From Deltaproteobacteria bacterium (GTDB lineage: Bacteria; Desulfobacterota; Binatia; UBA1149; JAJCZL01), in contig JAJCZL010000012.1 of NCBI GenBank assembly GCA_029262415.1, positions 17,358 through 81,357 of the forward strand: 64,000 nt of DNA, given 5' to 3'. The stretch's first letter is position 1. The number at the start of each line of letters is the position of its first letter. Below are positions 19,957 to 29,205 of this stretch, piece by piece. The position numbers and the translations under genes were made by a program. Below the pieces are notes generated by a model that made no database searches, was not told the origin of the DNA, and was given only the letters and a program-made list of their open reading frames with translations.

Positions 19957-21582
19957 TTAACGTCGGCTGCGAGTCGCGGAGCGGAAAAGCGCGACCAATG
20001 AAGCGCGAGAGGCTGCTGACGGGCCGACGGGTGCAGCGCCACTCTCGCCGGCTCCGATGAGCAAGACCCATCCGTCGTCCATCGCCGCGGATTCAACGAT
20101 AGTATTTGCGCCGAGCGTTTCGCGGGCCGCCATTTCCAACCGCGCGGCCTCGGCGTCGTCGCCGGCTCGCAGCAGCGCGAACTCGGCCTCGCCGCGCGCT
20201 AGGGTCGCGACGGCATCTTCGCGGCCCACACCTAGGTTGGCGATCCTTGCGAGCGGGTTGTGCGACCCCAGAGTTTCTTCCATCGCAGCAGTGATCGCAC
20301 ACGCCGGGCCGGCTGCGACAAGCGATGCGTAGGTTTCCGCGAGCGGCCGGAGCAGCTCGATATCGACACTCGAACCAGACTCGATGCCTTCGCAGTTGCG
20401 GCCAATGCGCAAGAAGCCATCGGCGGCTGCAACCGATCCGATTGAGCCCGCACCGCGCGGCAGCGGGGTGGCGACGGCCCGGTCGCCGTCCCAACGAATC
20501 ATCACGCGCAGAAACTCCTCCACCCCGAGCCGCGACGGTATCTTGCGTCGTACCTGGGCCGATAAGTGTTCGGGTGTCTGAGCCGCGGTGCCGAGCATGT
20601 GCGCGACCAGCGGCGCGAGGATCTCGCGGTAGACAACGTAGGCGGATACCGGGTAGCCGGGGATCGCGAGCACCGGTGTTGCATCGATCAGCGCTACGGC
20701 GACCGGACGACCCGGCATGATGTCTACGCCGTGCACGATGAGACGGCCGCACTCCTCGAGCACCTCAATCGTAAAGTCTTTGCTGCCCGCCGAGCTCCCG
20801 GCGATCACGCAAACTATATCGCTGTCGACTGCGGCCTGGCGGATAGACGCCGTCAGTGCTGCGCGGTCGTCTCCGGTGCGGCCGGAGTACGAACACAACG
20901 CGCCCCAGCTCTTGGCCATGCCGGCGAGTACGCGTGCGTTGAACTCGATGACACGTCCGGGTTGCGCTTTCGGCCCCGGTTCGACGATTTCGCCGCCGGT
21001 TGCGATGGTAGTCACACGCGGCCGTCGCACCACCGGGATCTCGACGGTTCCGGTGGCGAGCAAAGCGCCGATGTCTTGCGGGCGCAGCCGCGCGCCGCGC
21101 GCGATGATCCGCGCCGCGGCCTCGATGTCCTCGCCGGTTCTGCGGATGTCTTTGCCGGGGGCCACCGGTTCAGTAACGGCAACCGCGCTGCAGGCGCCGT
21201 CGCTGCTCGCGACCGCTTTGGTGTTTTCGATGCGCACGACGGCGTCGGCCCAATCAGGGATCGGGTCGCCGGTGTCCACCGGCAGACAGGATCCCGGAAC
21301 CGCCGGCCCTACATCGGTTCCGGGCCGTGCGGGTTTGTCGAGTACGCTGAGCAGTACGTGGCCGTCGTTGGCCGCGAATGTTTCTCGGGCGCGGACGGCG
21401 AAACCGTCCATCGCTGAGGCGCGGTAATGCGGCGATGGGTGGGTTGCGAACAAAGGCTCGGCGCATACCCTGTCGAGCGCATCTTCGCTCTTGATGGTTT
21501 CGGCGTTCAGGCGATCGACCGACGCGCTGAGCGTCTCCACGGCCCCAGCGAGCGGCATGCGTTCGAGGAATCGCTTCGTCAA
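19957..21582 (-). CDS. moeA: MoeA-like molybdopterin molybdenumtransferase with C-terminal PBP-like extension
   Basis: SPHYRASAMDGFAVRA...GCSAVAVTEPVAPGKDIRRTGEDI...GGEIVEPG...SAGSKDF...AIPGYPVSAY; extra C-term about 130 aa. Confidence 0.85.
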   Translation of the reverse strand: MTKRFLERMPLAGAVETLSASVDRLNAETIKSEDALDRVCAEPLFATHPSPHYRASAMDGFAVRARETFAANDGHVLLSVLDKPARPGTDVGPAVPGSCLPVDTGDPIPDWADAVVRIENTKAVASSDGACSAVAVTEPVAPGKDIRRTGEDIEAAARIIARGARLRPQDIGALLATGTVEIPVVRRPRVTTIATGGEIVEPGPKAQPGRVIEFNARVLAGMAKSWGALCSYSGRTGDDRAALTASIRQAAVDSDIVCVIAGSSAGSKDFTIEVLEECGRLIVHGVDIMPGRPVAVALIDATPVLAIPGYPVSAYVVYREILAPLVAHMLGTAAQTPEHLSAQVRRKIPSRLGVEEFLRVMIRWDGDRAVATPLPRGAGSIGSVAAADGFLRIGRNCEGIESGSSVDIELLRPLAETYASLVAAGPACAITAAMEETLGSHNPLARIANLGVGREDAVATLARGEAEFALLRAGDDAEAARLEMAARETLGANTIVESAAMDDGWVLLIGAGESGAAPVGPSAASRASLVALFRSATRSRR

Positions 21583-22841
21583 AGGAGCATCACCTCCAAC
21601 ACCGTTCCCGCTTGTGCGCCCTCGCTGGATTGGGGCACGCGCAAGAGCCCGTCGGCGCGCGCCATGGTTGTGATCGCTGCAGATTTCCCGCGCAGTGGAA
21701 AAGCCACCGGCAGTCCATCCACGGCCGCATCGATACGCACGCGAATGTAGTCCTCACGGCCCTGTGTTGAACGAATGTCCTCGCCGACCACGACGCGCGC
21801 GAGCGCGCGGGTCGCGAGGATCTTGTCCAGGTGTTCGCCGCCGAGGACACGCAGCAGCGTTGCGCCGAACAGGGCAAATACGATCGCGGCGGCGGCCGGG
21901 TTGCCGGGCAGCCCCATGACAGCGCACTTGCCGGCGCGCGCGAGGATCGTCGGTTTTCCAGGCGCGATGGCAACGCCATGAAAAACGATCTCACCACCGG
22001 GGAGGGCGGCGATTGAAGAAAGGCTGAAGTCTTTGCGGCCTTTAGAGCTTCCGCCCGATAGAAAAATCGCGTCGCATTCCGGGGTGGCGCGCGCCAGGGC
22101 CGCGGCGAACTGCCGTGGGTCGTCTCCGATCACGCCGTAGTCGTGCACCTCGGCACCGGCGCCGGCCGCAGAGGCGCACAGTACGTACTGGTTTACATTG
22201 CGCACCTCGCCGGGCTGCAGCTCGCGTCCAGGGTCGACGATCTCGTCGCCGGTAACGATGATCCCGGCGCGCGGACGTCGGTGTGCCGCAACCGTGTCGG
22301 CACCCGCGACCGTCAGGGCGCCGAGGTCGGCGGCTTTGATACGCCGGCCGGCGCGGATGACGGTTTCGCCTGCCTGAAGCTCCTCGCCGATCTTGATGGT
22401 ATTTTGTCCGGGCACCGCGCCGGTGCGCAGGAGCACGCCGCCGGCGCCGTCTTCTTCGGTATTTTCTACAATCACTACGGCGTCGGCCCCAGGGGGCATC
22501 ATCGCGCCGGTCGAAACCCGGACCAGACAGCCCTTTTCAACCTTGACTGCGGCCTCGCTTCCCATCGCCACTTCGCCGCTTAGGCGCAGCCGCAATGGCG
22601 AAGCATCTGTTGCCCCGAAGGTGTCCTCGGCGCGTACCGCATAGCCGTCCATGTTGGAGCGCACGAAGTGGGGAACGTCGTTGGCGGCGACCACGTCGGC
22701 CGCAAGCACGCGGCCGAGCGATTCACGCCAACCGACGGCCTCGGTGCCCAGCGGTGCGAAGCCCCCGATGTGTTGGTAGGCCTGATCCGAGCTGATCAGC
22801 GAAAAGAAGTTGCCGGCGCGCCTGCCCGTAGCATTTTTCAC
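21579..22841 (-). CDS. moeA: MoeA-like molybdopterin molybdenumtransferase (second copy)
   Basis: VPHFVRSNMDGYAVRAEDTFGA...GDEIVDPGRELQPGEVRNVN...SGGSSKGRKDF...VMGLPGNPAA; 4-nt overlap with the next moeA. Confidence 0.88.
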   Translation of the reverse strand: MKNATGRRAGNFFSLISSDQAYQHIGGFAPLGTEAVGWRESLGRVLAADVVAANDVPHFVRSNMDGYAVRAEDTFGATDASPLRLRLSGEVAMGSEAAVKVEKGCLVRVSTGAMMPPGADAVVIVENTEEDGAGGVLLRTGAVPGQNTIKIGEELQAGETVIRAGRRIKAADLGALTVAGADTVAAHRRPRAGIIVTGDEIVDPGRELQPGEVRNVNQYVLCASAAGAGAEVHDYGVIGDDPRQFAAALARATPECDAIFLSGGSSKGRKDFSLSSIAALPGGEIVFHGVAIAPGKPTILARAGKCAVMGLPGNPAAAAIVFALFGATLLRVLGGEHLDKILATRALARVVVGEDIRSTQGREDYIRVRIDAAVDGLPVAFPLRGKSAAITTMARADGLLRVPQSSEGAQAGTVLEVMLL

Positions 22842-22857
22842 AAGCTGTTCCTGGTGT

Positions 22858-23673
22858 TCATACGCCGAGTCTCCGGTGGCGCAGACACGGCAGTTCTTTG
22901 CGCACCTTGGCGAGCAGCCCGCCATCGAGCCGGGCCGTGACCACAGCGGAACCTTCGCCTCCGGTGTGCGCCAGAATCTTTCCCCACGGATCGATGATCA
23001 TAGAATGGCCGTGGTCGGCGAAGCCGTAGTCGGTCGGCCCGACCTGATTGGCAGCGACGATGAAGCACTGGTTTTCAATCGCACGGGCGCACAGCAGCGG
23101 CTCCCAGTGCGCCTGCCCGGTTGCGGCGGTGAACGCGCTCGGGACGACGATCACCTCCGCTCCGGCGTCGATCAGCGCCCGGAAGAGTTCGGGAAAGCGC
23201 AGGTCGTAACAAATCGTCATGCCGATCGCGGCCAGTCCGGTAGAGATACTTACCGACTCGCCGCCGGGTGCGCGTGTTGCTGATTCGGAGATCGAGACTT
23301 TGCCGGGCAGGTCGACGTCGAACAGGTGAATCTTACGGTAACGGCCGATCAGTCCTCCTGCGGGGTCGGCGAGCAGTGCGGTGTTAAAGCACTTGGCGGA
23401 TCCGGGGGCCCTTTCGAGCATTGAGCCCGCCAGCAGATGGATCCGGTGTTGACGGGCCTGGGCCTGGGCCCAGCGGCTGATCGGTCCGGGGATTTCCTCG
23501 GCTGCCTCGGTTTCGGCGGCCTGGGGTCCCCGCCAGGCGAACATTTCCGGCAAGACCACCAGGCCGGCGCCTTCAGACACCGCTTGGCAAACCAAAAGCG
23601 CCGCTGCGGCCAGATTTTCAGCCTTGTCAGGCCCGGCTTTGAGTTGGACGGCGCTGGCGTGGAAGGTTTGCAC
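22858..23673 (-). CDS. carbon-nitrogen hydrolase (nitrilase/omega-amidase-like)
   Basis: VVLPEMFAW; YRKIHLFDVDLPGK; GMTICYDLRFPELFRAL (E-K-C triad). Confidence 0.92.
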   Translation of the reverse strand: MQTFHASAVQLKAGPDKAENLAAAALLVCQAVSEGAGLVVLPEMFAWRGPQAAETEAAEEIPGPISRWAQAQARQHRIHLLAGSMLERAPGSAKCFNTALLADPAGGLIGRYRKIHLFDVDLPGKVSISESATRAPGGESVSISTGLAAIGMTICYDLRFPELFRALIDAGAEVIVVPSAFTAATGQAHWEPLLCARAIENQCFIVAANQVGPTDYGFADHGHSMIIDPWGKILAHTGGEGSAVVTARLDGGLLAKVRKELPCLRHRRLGV

Positions 23674-23829
23674 TAGGGTGGCCGGACGCTAGCGAGCGGT
23701 TGGTTTTTCGTCAAGTTAGACCTATGACACACCGCACTACAGTTGCTCATACAGGACGGTTTTGGCACGCTGAAGTCCCCGGCGGTGCAAGGCTCGGCCC
23801 TGGGGGTAGCTCTACGAGCAGAGGTTACA

Positions 23830-24525
23830 ATGAAATCCGAAAGACTCATCAAGCGCTACACCAACCGCAAACTCTACGACACGCTCGAATCGCGCTACGT
23901 CACCCTCGAGGAGATTGCGCGGCTGGTACGTGAAGGCGAAGAGGTTACGGTCGTAGACAACGAAACGAGCGAGGATCTGACTGCTGTAACATTTGCGCAG
24001 ATCATCCTTGAAGAGGAGCGCCGCAAGACGAACCTCATCTCGGTTCCGTTTCTCAGAAAGTTGATCCGCTCGGGCGAGGCCCGGGTGCAGGATCTCTCGG
24101 ATCGAGCCAGCCGCAGTATCGGCGCGATCGGCGACATCGCCGAAAAAGCCGGTCAACGTCTGCGTGGTGTTGTCGGCGATGGCAGCAAAGCGATCGAGGA
24201 GGGGCGTCACTTCGTTGACGAGATTCTCAGCATCCCGCAAAAGCGTTTCAAGGAACTCGGCGAACTCGCACTGAAGTCGGTTGAGTCGGTGCGTTCAAAC
24301 CCGACGATCCAGCGTGAGCTGGAGCGCGTGGCCGGCAGTCTGCACTCGTTAGAAGAAGCAATCGAGCGTTTGCGCGAGGCCGGCGATGACGAGGCGCGCG
24401 AAGCCGAGGCCGCGGGCGATGCGCCGCGTTACACGAACGGTTCGGCTTCCCATGAGAGCCAGGACGGTACGCCGCAGGGCAACAACGAACGCGGTGGCCC
24501 CGGCGCAACCAAAGCCGGAATCTAA
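23830..24525 (+). CDS. phaR: polyhydroxyalkanoate synthesis repressor PhaR-like
   Basis: IKRYTNRKLYDTLESRYVTLEEIARLVREGEEVTVVDNETSEDLTAVTFAQIILEEERR. Confidence 0.9.
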   Translation: MKSERLIKRYTNRKLYDTLESRYVTLEEIARLVREGEEVTVVDNETSEDLTAVTFAQIILEEERRKTNLISVPFLRKLIRSGEARVQDLSDRASRSIGAIGDIAEKAGQRLRGVVGDGSKAIEEGRHFVDEILSIPQKRFKELGELALKSVESVRSNPTIQRELERVAGSLHSLEEAIERLREAGDDEAREAEAAGDAPRYTNGSASHESQDGTPQGNNERGGPGATKAGI

Positions 24526-24539
24526 GCGGGCGGCACGAC

Positions 24540-24932
24540 ATGGCTAAGCGCCGCGGCGCCCGCGCCAAACCCAATAAGAAGACCGTGCAGCAGATCGAAC
24601 TGCTCGGGCGCCTCAAGGACGTTGCAGCAGCGGCCGGACTCGAGGTGCGTGAGGAAAGGCTCGAGCGCGGCAGCGGTTACTCGGTACGTAGCGGCGTCTG
24701 CGTGTTGCAGGGGCGTGAGGTCCTCATGCTCGACCGTAACGTCGAACCAGGTGATCGCCTCGACGTCCTGACTAACGAGCTCGCCAGGCGCGATCTCGAT
24801 GCCATCTATATCGAACCCGCGATGCGCGAATACATCGGTGGTGGTCCGCTGCCACCGCTCGGGGATGAGGCCAAGGCCGCATCGGAGACAGCCAAGCCTG
24901 TAGAAGCGGCGGACTCCGCGGGGGATGGCTGA
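24540..24932 (+). CDS. conserved hypothetical protein
   Basis: 130 aa ORF, tight spacing with phaR and fur-like gene. Confidence 0.6.
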   Translation: MAKRRGARAKPNKKTVQQIELLGRLKDVAAAAGLEVREERLERGSGYSVRSGVCVLQGREVLMLDRNVEPGDRLDVLTNELARRDLDAIYIEPAMREYIGGGPLPPLGDEAKAASETAKPVEAADSAGDG

Positions 24933-25417
24933 TGCCGATTGCCGAGAGCATTCGCTTCGGCGGAAGCGAAGGACAAAAGCTCGACGCCTTCCGTGAGTTC
25001 ATCAAAGAGCGGGGCCTGAAGAGCACCCGCCAGCGCGATGAAATTGCCCAGTGGTTCTTTCGGCTGCGCGGACACCTCAACGCCGACGAGATCTACAGAG
25101 AGATCAAAGAGATCAGCCCGGGCATCGGTTTCTCCACCGTCTACAGGACGATGAAGCTTCTGTGCGATTCCGGTTTGGTTCAAGAACGGCACTTCGGCGA
25201 CGGCGAAGCGTTGTATGAGAACGTCTCAGCGCATCACGACCACTGCATCTGCACGCTCTGCGGCAAGATAGTCGAGTTCGAGAACGACCGTATCGAAGCG
25301 CTCCAGGAATCGGTTGCCCAGGAATATGGGTTTCGATTGACAAGCCACAAGATGGAGCTGTATGGGTTGTGTCCAGAGTGCGCTAAGCGTGCTGACCAAG
25401 GCTTGACGGAATCCTGA
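24932..25417 (+). CDS. fur: Fur family transcriptional regulator
   Basis: GLKSTRQRDEIAQWFFR...ISPGIGFSTVYRTMKLL...HHDHCICTLCGKIVEFE...CPEC. Confidence 0.92.
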   Translation: MPIAESIRFGGSEGQKLDAFREFIKERGLKSTRQRDEIAQWFFRLRGHLNADEIYREIKEISPGIGFSTVYRTMKLLCDSGLVQERHFGDGEALYENVSAHHDHCICTLCGKIVEFENDRIEALQESVAQEYGFRLTSHKMELYGLCPECAKRADQGLTES

Positions 25418-25442
25418 GCGCAGTTCCGATGAGTCCCGGGTT

Positions 25443-26234
25443 CTACTCAGGAAAAAAAACCACGCGTGTATTCGCTGACGTCGATTTGCTGACGACGTCG
25501 AGATCGACGCCGTGCAAGCCGGCGAGAACCTCAGCCACGCGCACCACGTAGGCCGGTTCGTTGCGCTTGCCTCTGTAGGGATCGGGGGCAAGGAGCGGCG
25601 AGTCGGTTTCAACCAACAAGCGGTCGAGCGGGAGCTTCTTGGCGACATCGCGTAGATCTTTCGAATTTTTGAACGTCAGTATTCCGCTAAACGAGATCAT
25701 CAGTCCACGATCCAGCGCGCGGCGGGCGTCCTGGTAGCCGCCGGTATAGCAGTGCATTACGCCGGGGTGACCGTCTGGGAACTCGCTGTCGAACACTTCA
25801 AAAAAGTCTGTTTCGGCCTCGCGGCAATGAATCACCACCGGCTTGTCAAAGCTGTGCGCGAGCGCAAGGTGCCGTGCCAACGCTTGGCGCTGGAGTTCAC
25901 GCGGTGAGTTGTCGTAGTAGTAGTCGAGCCCGGTCTCGCCGACGGCGGTGACTTCGGGGCGCGCAAGCAGGACTTTAATACGGGCTTCGATCGCGTCGTC
26001 GTAGTCTTTGGCGTCGTGGGGATGGATGCCCGCGGTTGCACGAATCGTCTCGTTGCCTCTTGCGAGATCGGCCGAGGCTTCGCTGTCCTCGATCGGACCG
26101 CCGCCGCCGACCGCGACGATGTGCGAGACGCCGGCCTCGTGCGCGCGGGCAATGACGGCGCCGCGGTCGCTGCTGAACTTCTTGTCGGAAAGATGGCAAT
26201 GAGAGTCGATCAAGCCCGGCCGCATGGTCGGCAT
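25443..26234 (-). CDS. tatD: TatD family DNase
   Basis: LIDSHCHLSDKKF...TAGIHPHDAKDY...AVGETGLDYYYDNS...PVVIHCREA...LLVETDSPLLAPDPYRGKRNEPAYV. Confidence 0.95.
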   Translation of the reverse strand: MPTMRPGLIDSHCHLSDKKFSSDRGAVIARAHEAGVSHIVAVGGGGPIEDSEASADLARGNETIRATAGIHPHDAKDYDDAIEARIKVLLARPEVTAVGETGLDYYYDNSPRELQRQALARHLALAHSFDKPVVIHCREAETDFFEVFDSEFPDGHPGVMHCYTGGYQDARRALDRGLMISFSGILTFKNSKDLRDVAKKLPLDRLLVETDSPLLAPDPYRGKRNEPAYVVRVAEVLAGLHGVDLDVVSKSTSANTRVVFFPE

Positions 26235-26321
26235 GATTGCCTGAATCGCCGTCGATTCCGAGTTGTCGCCGGCGCGGGTTCGCTTCTTTCAATCTCGGGC
26301 TGCGGTTCTTATGCTGAGGGC

Positions 26322-26846
26322 GTGGGCGTACCCGTTGTCATTACTTCTCTGGCGCTGTCCACCGCCTTGCTCGGTTGCAGTCTGTCGGGCCCCCAGCCCC
26401 CACCTGCCGGTGCGCATACACAAGCAGCTGTCGGCCCGGGTTACGTCGAGTTCTACACCGATCATTCCCGGAGCGATGACAGCACCGCGATTCACGTCTA
26501 TCGAGTGGTCGAAGGAGAGCGCGAGGCCCACCTTGGGCGCGTCGTGCGGGGAATCTATCGCGGCCAGGGCGTGAGCGAGGTTCCCGCCGGCGAGCAGCTG
26601 TTCGTTCTACGCTCCGGCCCGGCGATGCGTCTGATCAGGGCCCGGGTCGAGCCGGGTATGCTCACCCCGGTCGAGGTCATCATTGACGAACGCGACCTCG
26701 GCTCGGGATTTGAGATCACCACCACCTATTTCGAGTTAGCCGCCGTCCCCGAGCCGCCCGTGCCGCTGCCGAGCGGGGAAGACAAACTGCCGGGCAGCGG
26801 GTGCGTCGGTATCCGCAGGGCGCTCGCCGCTTGCAGCATGCGTTGA
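26322..26846 (+). CDS. putative lipoprotein
   Basis: GTG start, hydrophobic signal with lipobox-like LSTALLGC. Confidence 0.55.
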   Translation: MGVPVVITSLALSTALLGCSLSGPQPPPAGAHTQAAVGPGYVEFYTDHSRSDDSTAIHVYRVVEGEREAHLGRVVRGIYRGQGVSEVPAGEQLFVLRSGPAMRLIRARVEPGMLTPVEVIIDERDLGSGFEITTTYFELAAVPEPPVPLPSGEDKLPGSGCVGIRRALAACSMR

Positions 26847-27004
26847 TCGTAGGAGGCGAGCACCGGCGCTTGGCTGTTGGCCCTCAGGAACTCGATTGAT
26901 GCGAGATGCAGCGCATCCAATGTTCGAAGCGGAGAAGAAAGCGGCGAGAGTGCTCGTTCGAGAACACGCGGTGAGAGTTCAAGCAGTGCAAGTTTGCTGA
27001 GCAC
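26726..27004 (-). pseudogene. N-terminally truncated PIN-domain (VapC-like) toxin remnant
   Basis: Retains PIN C-terminal block RTLDALHLASIEFLRANSQAPVLASYDQRMLQAASALRIP; lacks the N-terminal acidic D-motif block. Confidence 0.65.
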
Positions 27005-27302
27005 GCTTGGGGCGGCCGCCGCGATCTTCGTCGAGCCAGGAGAGGATGTCTTCGAGGTCTGCGCTTGGCTCGCCCATGGTCGGCGGCCCCGATCCCGGCT
27101 TAGCCGCGGGAGTCAGCCAACCTTGATTCACCATATCGGCGACCGCCGCACCGGAAACCCAAGGGCCTCGGCCCTCCCGCGGTGGACACAGCTCGGCGAC
27201 AACCCGGTCGCGGTCGGTTACTAACACGGTTTCGCCCGATGCTGCTAAGCGTACGTACTCACTGAGCTTGTTCTTAAGGACTTTGATGCCTACCGCGCGC
27301 AT
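26979..27302 (-). CDS. VapB/Phd-type antitoxin
   Basis: MRAVGIKVLKNKLSEYVRLAASGETVLVTDRDRVVAELCPP...DLEDILSWLDEDRGG. Confidence 0.75.
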   Translation of the reverse strand: MRAVGIKVLKNKLSEYVRLAASGETVLVTDRDRVVAELCPPREGRGPWVSGAAVADMVNQGWLTPAAKPGSGPPTMGEPSADLEDILSWLDEDRGGRPKRAQQTCTA

Positions 27303-27310
27303 TGAGCAGT

Positions 27311-27330
27311 TGTAGCTACTAGTAGCTACA
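27311..27330. promoter_or_regulatory. 20-bp perfect palindrome, candidate antitoxin autoregulatory operator
   Basis: TGTAGCTACTAGTAGCTACA, 8 nt upstream of the antitoxin ATG (27302, minus). Confidence 0.6.
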
Positions 27331-27480
27331 CAACCAACCCAATTCGGATTGCGCTTCGTCATACCACTGAGACTCTACAGTCGGCCGACCGCGATCAATC
27401 CCACACCTGTCATGTCCAACGGGTGGCCGCCGGGCTCAGTTCCGACGGCGGGGAGGCCCGGGCGGCGTCATAATGGGCGT

Positions 27481-28146
27481 ATGGACAGCGGTTGCGATTC
27501 GACGTTTGTCATCGAGTCTGAGGTGACGCGTGAACTCCTCGATCAGACGATCGAGGATCTGACTGTCGCAGGTATATCCCAGAACCGTAACTTCTCAGAC
27601 GCAATGGATCCCTTCGGGGTCTGGCGCGTACCGGGACGCCGCGAGCGACTCGATCGATTCGCTACCGTGCTTGGAATGACCGGGTTTACACTCAGCTTGG
27701 TGCTGGCGGTAGTGCTGACATTGGCCTGCCGGTCGCCGTTGATGGGATTCGCGTTTGCCGCCGCTTTCATCGCCGTCACCTCGGGGATCCGTGGGATGGC
27801 GAAGTGGCGAATCAAGATCATGGCTTGGACCGACAAACGCATCGCCGCAAAGATGCAGCAGTCGCTCAAGTGGCTCACCGACACCGCGCCTCTCGGCGTG
27901 CGCTATAGCGTCGCGCCGGATTCAACATGCAGTACCGAGTGGGTCAAGGACGGCGCGATCGTGCGCAGTTGGCAGCGCGTACTGAAAGAGCTGCCGGTCT
28001 GCTATGCCGGCCGCACGGCGCTGTTCATGTACGCGACCGGGCGAGCGCAAAAGTGCCAAGCGGTTTTACTCGCCGTAAGCAAGAAAGACCGCGAACGGAT
28101 TCTCTCGGCGTTGGGAATCACGGCCTGCTCGGTCGAGCCCGCCTAG
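27481..28146 (+). CDS. membrane protein of unknown function
   Basis: MDSGCDSTFVIESEV... two hydrophobic segments. Confidence 0.55.
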   Translation: MDSGCDSTFVIESEVTRELLDQTIEDLTVAGISQNRNFSDAMDPFGVWRVPGRRERLDRFATVLGMTGFTLSLVLAVVLTLACRSPLMGFAFAAAFIAVTSGIRGMAKWRIKIMAWTDKRIAAKMQQSLKWLTDTAPLGVRYSVAPDSTCSTEWVKDGAIVRSWQRVLKELPVCYAGRTALFMYATGRAQKCQAVLLAVSKKDRERILSALGITACSVEPA

Positions 28147-28201
28147 CCGACTGACCCAAGACTGCTCAAAGTTTCAGAGGCGCTGATGTAGACCCGTCGG
28201 C

Positions 28202-28351
28202 ATGAGCGAGGCGGAGCGGTTCAAGCGGTACGATCAGGCTCAAGTTCAGCTATTCCCTGCGCATCTGAGCGAGGGGCTCGACGCGGGCGATCCGGTCTTC
28301 TTCCTTGACGACGTGGTCGAGGATCTCGAGCCGGCGGCGTTCGCAAGATGC
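28202..28351 (+). pseudogene. IS1182-like transposase N-terminal remnant
   Basis: RFKRYDQAQVQLFPAHLSEGLDAGDPVFFLDDVVEDLEPAAFARC resembles the start of IS1182-group transposases; no downstream catalytic part. Confidence 0.6.
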
Positions 28352-28380
28352 GAGACACCGTCAATGACAGGCCCGGCTGC

Positions 28381-28398
28381 ACATTCCGCGCGGAATGT
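28381..28398. repeat. 18-bp perfect palindrome, copy 1 of 2
   Basis: ACATTCCGCGCGGAATGT; second copy at 63738-63755; identity extends to TGCACATTCCGCGCGGAATGT. Confidence 0.9.
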
Positions 28399-28550
28399 GG
28401 AACCTCCAAGACCCGCCGCGCAGCCTTGCTCGACGGTCTCGCGCTCGATTTCGCCACATCACTGACCAACTGGCCCGGGCGGGTGAGTCTTGAGTCGGTC
28501 TAGCCAGCGGTGCGTGACGCTCCGGCCCCGTTAGCGATCCTTTGAGACAC

Positions 28551-28580
28551 AAAAACGGCCGGGCAGAGATGCCCGGCCAT
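28551..28580 (-). terminator. Rho-independent terminator for the minus-strand gene 28657-29205
   Basis: Minus strand: GGCCGGGCA-TCTC-TGCCCGGCC followed by GTTTTTGT. Confidence 0.8.
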
Positions 28581-28656
28581 TTTCCGGCAAGTGGACTTTC
28601 CGTTAACTTCGCCGCACCGCGCTTCTTATGTCGGGTCGCCGCGACTTCGGCTTAGC

Positions 28657-29205
28657 TTACTTCTTCTTCAGCATCTCGACCGACAACGTAGCGCTGGTCG
28701 GGATGCCCGCGATAAACGGGTTGGTACTCGGGCCTGCCGATAGCGTCACCACCAGCGGTGCTTTGACGAACAGGCCGGGGTTGGCGGCTTCGGCGGCGTC
28801 GATGTCGATCAGCCAGGTGCCCGACACGGTACAGCCTTCCGCGATACTGCCAAATGGGCCGCTGAACAAGTCGCTGCCGCAGTCCTGGACGGCGCCGAAA
28901 GGCGGGGTGCCGGTCGTCGGATCGGCGGCGATGCCGTTGACGTCGATGAACGCGTTGAGGGTCCATGGAGCGAACGGCGCGAACAGTTCGCTGGTGACCA
29001 TGACGTTGATCTCGAGAACGTTCTTCTTCTTGCCCTTGGCGATGGTGCCGACGAGAACCGCGGCCCCGGGGGTGGCGGGCAGCGGAATCGCCGTTGCCGT
29101 GTGGAACGACGTCTTCTTTCCGTCGAAAGCGACCTGGGCATCGGCGGGTACGGACCAGGCCGCGATCAGGGCCGCGGCGGTCGCTACGAGAGCTAGCTTC
29201 TTCAT
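28657..29205 (-). CDS. secreted protein of unknown function
   Basis: MKKLALVATAAALIAAWSVPADAQ signal peptide; AGGAGG-type RBS just upstream; terminator downstream. Confidence 0.75.
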   Translation of the reverse strand: MKKLALVATAAALIAAWSVPADAQVAFDGKKTSFHTATAIPLPATPGAAVLVGTIAKGKKKNVLEINVMVTSELFAPFAPWTLNAFIDVNGIAADPTTGTPPFGAVQDCGSDLFSGPFGSIAEGCTVSGTWLIDIDAAEAANPGLFVKAPLVVTLSAGPSTNPFIAGIPTSATLSVEMLKKK

